From positions 1,426,001 through 1,490,000 of the forward strand of contig JACONQ010000019.1 of NCBI GenBank assembly GCA_014281115.1: a stretch of 64,000 bases of DNA, read 5' to 3'. The stretch is from Laburnicola sp. R22_1 (lineage: Eukaryota > Ascomycota > Dothideomycetes > Pleosporales > Didymosphaeriaceae). The position numbers and the translations under genes were made by a program. Shown one piece after another: positions 56,434 through 64,000 of the stretch (the first letter of the stretch is position 1; each line of letters begins with the position of its first letter). The notes below the pieces were generated by a model. It did no database searches, was not told where the DNA came from, and saw nothing but the letters and a program-made list of their open reading frames with translations.

Positions 56434-57606
56434 CTCAGTAGACTGACTAGCTTCGTTTTCAAATAGTTTTGAAAGTTGAAACATGAAAAATTGCTATACA
56501 GAATACAATTTTGATAAGGAGGTTGCCTATTCGGGCGCGTGCGCCATAGGTGGGGTGCGCCATAGGTCGGTGGGGCGGCTTAGTAAATTGCTCTAGTGTA
56601 GTATAGTAGCAATCCTAGTCCTTAGGCGCACTCGCTCTATATAGTTAAAAGTCTTAAGACCTTATAGTAATTCTAATAAGTCTTACCTACTTTAGTAAAA
56701 GTCTAGAAAATCTAATATTATTATACAAAGTTATTATATATATACTTTCTTTTATAGTTATATATATTGGCTTGCCGAATACCTTTTTTAACCTGTTTTT
56801 TTAGTTTAAGATTAAAGTAGATTAAGATAAAAGGTTATTATATACTATGTATAGCACCTAATTCTAATTAAAAACCAACCTTAAATATCTAACAACGCGA
56901 TAATAGTTTAAACTTTAAACTTACTTATATCTTGTCCACGCCCTATAAGCTTTTAATCTATATAAGATTTACTTATAGCGTACACAGCACATCTGGCTTA
57001 TTGCCACTACTATTATTAGTTATCTGCGCTCACGCGCTAGATAAGTTAACTTAATAGTAATAATAACTAGGAGAATCTTATAAATCTATATAACGCTCTC
57101 GCCACACTAGAGCTTATTAATAAAGACTTTATTATTCTCCTTTTACGTCCCCTACTAGATTCTATTACTAATAAGAAGCAATTATATTTACTAGAGTAGA
57201 AATTTAATCTTATAGTCCTTTGCAAACTAGATAAGCTGCCAACCTAACTAGTATACTAGGACTACCTTGTGGATAGTTAAGTATACCTACCTCTTGCACT
57301 AGATAAGTATCTAATAAACAAAATAGAACTTTAGCATAGTTACTTTAATAGCCTCTTTAATAGTAGTGGCGTAAATGTTTAGCATATACTTTTTAGCGAT
57401 AGCAAGTACTTCTTTAGGAGCGACGTTAATACCTAAATAGATAGTAGGGCGTAGAGAGATAGTAATAGGAGAAGATTTATTAAAGACAATCTTAATATAG
57501 TAATAGAGCGATAGTGTATCTAGTATATATTACCCTTATTCTACTACTATAAGCATAGCAGTACGTACCTATTAACATAGTAAATACTAAATATTAACTT
57601 ATATTG

Positions 57607-57672
57607 TTTGCGATAATCTAAATAGCAGTTTACGATAATCTAAATAGCAGTTTGCGATAGTTAGAATAGTAG
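57607..57672. repeat. 22-bp tandem repeat, three units
   Basis: TTTGCGATAATCTAAATAGCAG-type unit at 57607, 57629 and 57651, the last diverged. It lies at the inner edge of the right terminal repeat of the large TIR element. Confidence 0.85.
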
Positions 57673-59865
57673 AAAATAGATAGGACTTATAGCGTGGCCG
57701 CGCTAAAGCCTTTTATTCCTTCTCTAAAGTTCTAACTATAGCCTCTTTGTAAATTAACTTTGTATATAAAAGCTGTGCGCGCTAAGACTACTAAGCTTAC
57801 TTAGCAGTTTAAACGCGCTTTTTTTTGTAATTACCTTTTTTACGCTCTTTTTAATTACTAAGCAGAGGGCTCTGCTTTTTTTGTTATATTATTTAAGATA
57901 AAAGCCTTTGTTATGCTATCCCTAGGTAGTTAATTTAACGCCACATAGTTATGTATAAACTAGTTATAATATCTTATATAAAATTACCTGCTATAATTAA
58001 CTATAATGCTCTACTATGCTTATAGCTTATAATCTTAACCCTTAATTTCTAATTTAAATTATACACTTACTAAGAGACAAATCTATTATATATAGTAGAC
58101 AAGATAGCAAGACTAAGTAATAAGAATAATAATAATACTAGCTTCTATAAGAAGCCTCGCAACTTTACTACTATATTTTAGGTCCTAACTTAATAGAGTA
58201 CTACTTAGGGTACTCTACCTATAGACTAGAATAAGTTAGATAATAACTTACTAGAGATAGAGCGATAACGTAATAAGCGTAAAGTTACCTTTAAAAAGGG
58301 ACTTCTTTAGCCTAAGAATTATAATAAAGCGTTTATAGAGGTTAATAATAATAATAGTAGACCTTTTAATAAAGGCAGACCTTTTAATAAAGATAATCCT
58401 TTTATTAATATACTTAATTATATAACTACAATATATAACTATTAGGATTGTGCTAGTTTACTATCTACTAATCTTTCTAAGTATATATACTTTACTAATA
58501 TTACTAATACTAATAGTAATATACTAGATTATAAACTTCGCGTTAGTGTTACTAGTATAAAAGATAGTTTAAAACTAAACAAAGTTAAGATTTAAGGATA
58601 TATATAATTTGTTAATACTATTAACTAGAAATCTAAGTTCTAGTAGAATATTATTACGTTACTATTAACAACTATATAATAAATTACTAATAAATTAGAG
58701 GACAATTAATCTAAGCTTTAAGAGTTTAAATAACTTCAGGCTAGTTATAAAGTGTTAGAGCGATAGTTTATAATAAAGTTAGAATAAGTTAAGATATTAG
58801 AAAGTTATATATTATTATATAAGAACTCTCTCTAGGTTGTAGAATAAGATAACGTCTAGTTATAGGCCTATTATAATTTATTAATAAAGGACTTTATTAT
58901 CCTTAGAAAGTCTAAAATCCCTATTAATTATTATATAGCTCTATAATAACAGCATAAGAAGCTCTAAGGTTGCCTACTTAATAACTATGTTCTACGCATT
59001 AATTATTAGGACTTAGAAAACTGTTTTACACAACTTATAGAAATAGAAAACGCGCTTTAATAGGAATTAAATACTACCTATACTTATATTACTAAGCTTA
59101 GAGACTGGCTACTAATATATATTATACTTTGTAGTTAGCTTTATAACTTTTTATAGTTTGCAAATCCTAATTAGTCTATTCTATCTATTAAGTAACTACT
59201 AAATATCGAAATTGAATATATACCTACTAAAAATCTATTACTTAATTATATACATTCTTCTCTAGCTTTAGATTTAAAATATAACCTACGTGCTATAAGT
59301 TACATAAGTTATATATAATAATAATAACTAACTTATCTAATACTCTTTTGCAAAGTTTTTTCCTTACTAGAACTTATAGTAAATTCTTAGTACTTGTATT
59401 AAATTTATATACCTAAGGTGGATTATTTCTCTAGTAAAGATAAAGATAAAGATAACTATAAATAATAGCATATTATATCAATAAACAAACTATAGACCCC
59501 TTTAAATAAATAGTTACGTATTATATACTTACGTAGCTAACTTAAGGTAGATACTTATATACCTATATTATAAGACCTCTACTACTATTAGAGATATGCT
59601 TAATTATCTTAATAAGATCTACTTATCTAAGAATAAGCTATTAGACGCATAAGAAAAGATTATAGGTAACTCTTTAGTATAAGGCCCTAGGAAGATACTT
59701 ACTAACTAGTATACCTACTTTATAGTAGTAGTTAACTACCTTAGCATGCCTAATTATCTCTTAATAAGTTACGCCTGCTAACTTATATATAGTTGCGTTG
59801 TCCACGATACTAATATATTGTCTATCCCTAGAGAGTTATTTATATTATATATAAAATAAGCTCTA

Positions 59866-61736
59866 ACGTACTTTGCACTCAAGTTAATTATTCTATTAAG
59901 TTAATTACTTTGTTAAGACCCTACCAAAACGTACTATTAGCAATAGTACAACGCGATGCCTTAACCACACAACAAACCACTAGCATTAAAAGAAGCGTGT
60001 ATATAGCTTGCGATCTAGGCTATTAAATAAAATACAACACTCTCTTAGCAATGCGCTGTAGCCCTCTATAACGTCTCTTAAAGTACACTTAGCAACTAAC
60101 GTGCTAGAAAGACGTTTAGACGCAACTACGCATCTAACAAAATAAGACTTACTATAAGAAAGGAGCAGGTAATTGTGCAGCATATACTTAACCTAGACGC
60201 GCGAGGATTTCTGCCCCAGCTTAATGCCATAAAAGATATGGCTGATTCTTTACTAGCTGCACGCCACTACAAGTCAGTTAGCTAGAGGTGGCCTTATGAC
60301 TTTGTTAAGCGCTAGCTAAAGCTTTAAGTTAAGTTTAATCGAAAGTACAACTATAAGAAAGCCCTTTAGGAGGATTCTAAGGTAATACGAGACTAGTTGT
60401 AGCTTGTGGAGAATATGAAGGCCAAGTATAGTATCCTAGATAATGACACCTATAATTTCGACAAGTCTAGCTTTATAATAGGCATAATATTAACTAGAGT
60501 GGTAGTTATAGGCTCTAAGCATTAAGGATAGTCAAAGCAGGTATAGTAGGGCAATAGGGAGTGAACAACAGTTGTCTAAGGCATTAACGCAATAGGGTGG
60601 TAGATTCCACCCTTTATTATCTTTAGGGGCAAGCACCACCTCTCCACCTAGTATAAGGAGAAGGATCTACCTTATAATTAGGTTATTGCAGTCTCTAAGA
60701 ATAGCTAGATAATAAATAAGCTTAGTCTGCAATGGCTAAAGCACTTTAATAAGTATATAAAGAGGCGTACTACTAGTAAAGTATGTTTGCTTATTATTAA
60801 TAGTTACAAAAGTTACAACTCGCTTAAATTCCAGAATTACTATAAAACGAGTAATATTATTACTCTTTATATGCCTCTATATTCGTCGCACCTCTTGTAG
60901 CTACTTAATATAAGTTATTTTGCGTCGTTAAAGAAGGCATATAGGCGCTAAGCCAAGAATCTAATACGCAACCATATTACGCACATCACTAAAATTAAGT
61001 TCCTACCTTGCTTTATTGTTGCTTTTAAGGATTTAATTACTAAAAGTAATATTAAAGAAGGCTTTTAAGATGCTGGCCTAGTGTCCTACAACCTAGAAGT
61101 TGTGATATCGCAGCTTAACGTTCGCCTGCGTACGCCTCCACTTTGTACTATTCGCAATAGTATATAGAAGTCACAAACTCCGCGAAATAGTATAGAACTT
61201 AGGTCGTAATTAACACTAGTTAAGTAGAGAATTTAAAGGCATATAGATAGTTCCCTAACTTATATAGTTAAGATAGTAGAAAAGCTTGTCAAAGGCGCTA
61301 AGCTAATAGGGAATTCTTTAGTATTAATAACCAAACATAACGCTAAACTTTAAGCTACTAATAAGGCTACCACGCAATATAAATTGTATAAAAGAAAGCG
61401 AGTACAGTATAAAGGAGTCCTTATAGCTAAAGAGGGCCAGCAGCTGGCCACTCTAAAGGAGTTTAGGGCGCGCAGTAATAGATAAAAGGCAAAGAAGAGG
61501 GTGTGCACTAATAGAGGCGAATCTGCTTAACAGCGCTGTAGATGCTGCGACAAGCCTAGGCATAATAAAACAACCTATAGGCAGCCTATAGAAGTAGATT
61601 CTAAATAGATTAGTCTATTTAGACTATTAAAAATAGTTTGTGTTAACTCTATACTATTATGAATAGTACAGAACTTAGTGGAGTCTTGGCAAAGTGATTA
61701 ACTCGATGGAATAATTAACTAAAGTGCAAAGTACGT
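59866..61736 (+). mobile_element. Fot1/pogo-type element (P3), 1,871 bp
   Basis: The terminal repeat starts ACGTACTTTGCACT at 59866 and inverted at 61736, with TA duplications at 59864-59865 and 61737-61738. Inverted similarity runs about 95 bp (AGTTAATTATTC, then ACTTTG--AAGAC and TACTATT--AATAGTA). Length is that of Fot1. It lies within the gag region of Gypsy B. Moderately mutated: less AT-rich than its host, more decayed than P1/P2. Confidence 0.82.
60000..61580 (+). pseudogene. Fot1-type transposase of P3, inactivated
   Basis: Stop-ridden DDE transposase: FDKSSFIIGI near 60,460; IPPFIIFRGKHHLSTWY near 60,610; LLIINSYKSYNSLKFQNY near 60,785, with Asn at the catalytic Asp position; then ITLYMPLYSSHLL. 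A C-terminal Cys/His cluster (CRCCDKPRHNKTTY near 61,540) resembles the Fot1 zinc-knuckle tail. Not functional. Confidence 0.72.
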
Positions 61737-61738
61737 TA

Positions 61739-62080
61739 TATATAAAATATCTTAACCGCGAATCTATAATAGGCTGTTTAGGCACTTTTACTACTATAGA
61801 ATTTAACTATTTAAAGGCTCGCACAGTAGCTGTAACTATAACTAAATCTAATGCTACTTTATATACCTTATTCTCTACTATATATATAAATAAATCTACT
61901 AGACATAATAACTATAAATATATATTACACAAGTTAGACCTATTAGCTAAGGCTAATACCTACTTTAAGTGTAAATCTACTAAATATTATAGCAATATAA
62001 TTACTTTAGCTAAAGATATTAAGTATCTTTATCTTATTCTCTTTAGCCCTATAGACTATAAGGACGTACAATATATATAA
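61739..62080 (+). pseudogene. Gag-like open segment of Gypsy B
   Basis: The longest surviving open stretch of the element: GCLGTFTTIEFNYLKARTV, then FKCKSTKYYSNIITLAKDIK and FSPIDYKDVQYI before a stop. It continues the frame that ends at P3's left border (LSIPRELFILYIK), so P3 split a gag gene. The listed frame upstream of 61,739 is P3 terminal-repeat sequence. Gag assignment is by position and composition. Confidence 0.5.
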
Positions 62081-63299
62081 GCTATTTAGAAAAACCCTAA
62101 CTAACTATATAGTATATATAAATATAATAGCTCTTGCAATAAGTTACCTAAATAAAATAATATAGTTAATAATATACTAGACGTACGTTATAGCTAGGAC
62201 TATAAGGATAAAAATAAGTCGCATTTTTAGTAGCTCTAGAGCAAAATCGTATAATAGAGTAGCAGTAGTAATATATATAAAGAAATCTTATAGTAGTATA
62301 ATAAAAGATTAATAAGTTTAAGATAGACACTAATCTTAGTCTTAACCTATAGCGTATATAGTAGATTTTAGCTATTAAGATAGACAAGTCTAATAAAGTT
62401 AAGTAATTCTAGTTTACCTACCTTATAAAGCTTACTACTTTTTATAAATAGGCAAAGGCAAGATAACTTATAGCCACTAGCGCTAGTGCTAGTTTTATTA
62501 GTTCTTTTTATATTAAGCAGCACTAGTTAAAGTTATATAAAGTCGCTAACCTAATTATATTATATTTAGTAAATAGTAAAGTTATAGATAAGATTAGCTA
62601 AGCTATAGATCTTATAATATAGTATAGCACTCACACTAGTACTATAATGTTTTTTATTACTAATATTAGAATCTTTAATATTATCCTTAGTATAGATTAG
62701 ATATTTACTTATAATCTATTACTAGAGTTGTGTAACTAGTCTATAACATTTAACACGCATTACTATTTTATTAGCTACCTTAAGAACGCCTTGCCTAAGA
62801 TAGTACATTATAATAACTAGCCAGCTAGCTATTTATAACCTATAGTACGCGAGAATATTAGTCTAATTACTAGTAAGACTATCTACCTTATAGCTATTCA
62901 TAATCTAGAGTCTATTACCTAGTTAGAACCTTATAACTAGGACTATTTAGGTTAACTACCTAACCTAATAAATGGCAACTATAATATATAAACGTTCTGT
63001 GTAGCTATAAAACTTACTACCTATAGTTAGATAAACTATAATAAGTTTATAAAAAAAACTAGCTAACAAACTATAGATAGTAGATAAAATAAAATAGCTT
63101 CTACTTAAATAGTTATACGATAAGTTTTACTACTTTAACCTAAAAGAAGCTAATAAGCTAGCTTCTTATTATTCTAGTGTTAACTATACTATTAATCTTG
63201 TTAATAATAAAGCGCTATAACTACACATATATAGTCTTATATAACTAAAAACTATAGCAGTTAAGAAATATATTAATAAAATAACTATAGAAGAGTTCT

Positions 63300-63720
63300 T
63301 ATAGACAAGTACGTCTTAGTATATATTACCTAGCCTTATTATTAAAAAACTAGGAGGTAGATTATATATTTGTGTTAATTATTATACAATTAGTACTGTT
63401 ATAAAACGCAATTATAACGCACTACTATTATTAAAAGATATATTAGCTTGCATAAATAAGACAAAGTTATATCTATTATAGACATTATTATAGGTTTTAA
63501 TAATATACGTATTAAAAAAGATAACAAAGAAAAGATAGCGTTTCTTACGCAATATAGGCTGTATAAATACACAGTTATGCTATTTAGACTTACTAGAGCT
63601 CCGGGGATGTTTTAAATATATATTAACAAAAAATTATAACAATACCTAGATAACTTTTATATAGCTTACTTAGACAATATACTTATTTATATTAAATATA
63701 TATAGACTATAATTAATAAG
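63300..63720 (+). pseudogene. Reverse transcriptase remnant of Gypsy B
   Basis: KKLGGRLYICVNYYTIST near 63,345 is a Ty3/Gypsy RT entry block, and IAYLDNILIYI near 63,665 is the catalytic box with Asn in place of the second acidic residue. Frame breaks and stops lie between. Same substitution as in Gypsy A. Confidence 0.65.
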
Positions 63721-64000
63721 TATTAATTTAAAGTTAAGAAGGTTAAGTACTTAGGAATTATCCTAATAACTAAAGGTATTAAAATAGATTCTAAAAAGGT
63801 ATAGGCAGTTTATAACTAGCAATTACTATAGTTGCTTAAAGATATATAAGTTTTCCTAGACTTTGCAAACTTTTATTAGTAATTTATTAAGAGATTTAGC
63901 TAAATTGCTTGCTTATTAACTAACTTTACAAAGGGTAACGCACTAAAGAACTAGCCTATTAAACTAGGCTCTTTTACCACAATCGCTTTTAAGGCACTAA

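Larger units (their letters stand above)
52591..56580 (+). mobile_element. pogo-type Tc1/mariner element (P2), split by P1
   Basis: The outer terminal repeat AGCCGCCCCACCGACC stands at 52591-52606 and inverted at 56565-56580, with TA on both outer sides. The right arm continues inward TATGGCGCACCCCACCTATG; the left arm shows the same continuation only from 54725 (TATGGCGCACCCCACCTATC), because P1 occupies the TA inside the left terminal repeat. Without P1 the element is about 1,872 bp, normal for pogo/Fot1. GC content is far above the surrounding DNA, so the insertion is young. Confidence 0.85.
51297..57946. mobile_element. Large TIR DNA element (~6.65 kb with nested insertions; ~2.66 kb without)
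   Basis: The left end starts GTGTGGCGTTAAATTAACTA and the right end finishes TAGTTAATTTAACGCCACAT. The inverted similarity extends about 320 bp inward: AAACTACTAAGCGAGCTTAGTAG on the left mirrors the sequence around 57,790, and TATCGCAAA motifs close both arms. Flanks TTTTATGT and AGTTATGT agree in 6 of 8 bases, a possible 8-bp target duplication. The interior outside the nested block has no readable transposase. Related short ends occur at 25,024, 38,019-38,422 and 38,478. Confidence 0.72.
37862..64000. other. AT-rich, transposon-filled, RIP-like compartment
   Basis: Base composition falls abruptly just after the stop at 37861 and stays AT-rich to the window end. TpA dinucleotides dominate, CpA/TpG and CpG are scarce, and coding remnants carry many TAA/TAG stops in positions compatible with C-to-T or G-to-A change. 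This is the expected footprint of RIP on repeated DNA. Individual elements are listed separately. I see no intact host gene here. Confidence 0.85.
58060..64000 (+). mobile_element. Second Ty3/Gypsy-type retroelement (Gypsy B), split by P3 and cut by window end
   Basis: Coding traces in plus orientation: low-complexity gag-like sequence (PFNKGRPFNKDNPFI near 58,350), a gag block ending before P3 and continuing after it, then RT at 63,300-63,720. No LTR was found; the left boundary is approximate and the right lies outside the window. Very AT-rich, thus older than Gypsy A and P1-P3. Confidence 0.6.

Noticed and set aside
37862..64000. Mitochondrial DNA insertion or a centromere as the cause of the low GC
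   Set aside because: No mitochondrial genes or satellite arrays are seen; the contents are LTR and TIR transposons with transition-type decay.
37862..64000. A Starship-type giant element
   Set aside because: No tyrosine-recombinase captain gene and no cargo genes are visible; the block is explained by nested smaller elements.
1..64000. CRISPR arrays, operons, ribosome binding sites
   Set aside because: None seen and not expected in a eukaryotic nuclear genome; tandem repeats here lack the spacer structure.

Overview
The window is nuclear DNA from a filamentous ascomycete (Pezizomycotina). A Dothideomycete is my best guess, but that is inference. Protein genes carry short introns of 44-113 nt with GTRNGT donors and CTRAY branch sites. 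The gene set is typically fungal: CFEM, bZIP, LPxEL/F-box proteins, GH43, galactose oxidase, a 6-MSA-synthase-type PKS. Transposons are degraded by C-to-T/G-to-A transitions, as RIP (repeat-induced point mutation) produces. There are two compartments with a sharp border near 37.9 kb.

Gene-rich compartment (1-37.9 kb). In order: the 5' end of rit1 (minus, cut by the window edge); an unknown two-exon gene (minus); a degenerate ~100-bp-periodic repeat field (2.04-2.87 kb); an unknown three-exon gene with a disordered acidic N-terminus (minus); a small Pro/His-rich gene; a secreted GH43 glycosidase (minus); an alpha/beta-hydrolase with a one-base frame disruption; an LPxELRLM-type protein; an 87-aa secreted CFEM protein; a bZIP regulator (minus); a J-domain protein; a two-exon F-box-like protein with an acidic tail; a 641-bp inverted-repeat element with a near-perfect 8-bp target duplication; a galactose oxidase with two F5/8-type-C domains; a GPI-type S10 serine carboxypeptidase; a partially reducing PKS (KS-AT-DH/TH-KR-ACP); and a second F-box-like gene with a frameshift in an A8 tract.

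AT-rich compartment (37.9-64 kb). No intact gene is visible. It is a stack of nested transposons: a ~404-bp MITE; a full-length Ty3/Gypsy element (181-bp LTRs, CCCTC target duplication) with a decayed antisense accessory ORF; a 6.6-kb TIR element containing a pogo-type element whose left inverted repeat is interrupted by a second pogo-type element; and a second Gypsy element, split by a 1.87-kb Fot1/pogo element and running off the window end. Younger insertions are visibly less AT-rich than their hosts, so insertion order can be read from composition.

Functional reading: the CFEM protein, GH43, galactose oxidase, S10 peptidase and PKS together suggest a plant-associated or saprotrophic lifestyle with secreted enzymes and a polyketide of the 6-methylsalicylate/mellein type. 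No obvious tailoring, transporter or regulator genes flank the PKS, so it looks like an orphan at the edge of transposon-rich DNA. Exon coordinates were derived by hand from splice signals and reading frame. Functions are assigned from motifs and remembered family features; no database search was run.
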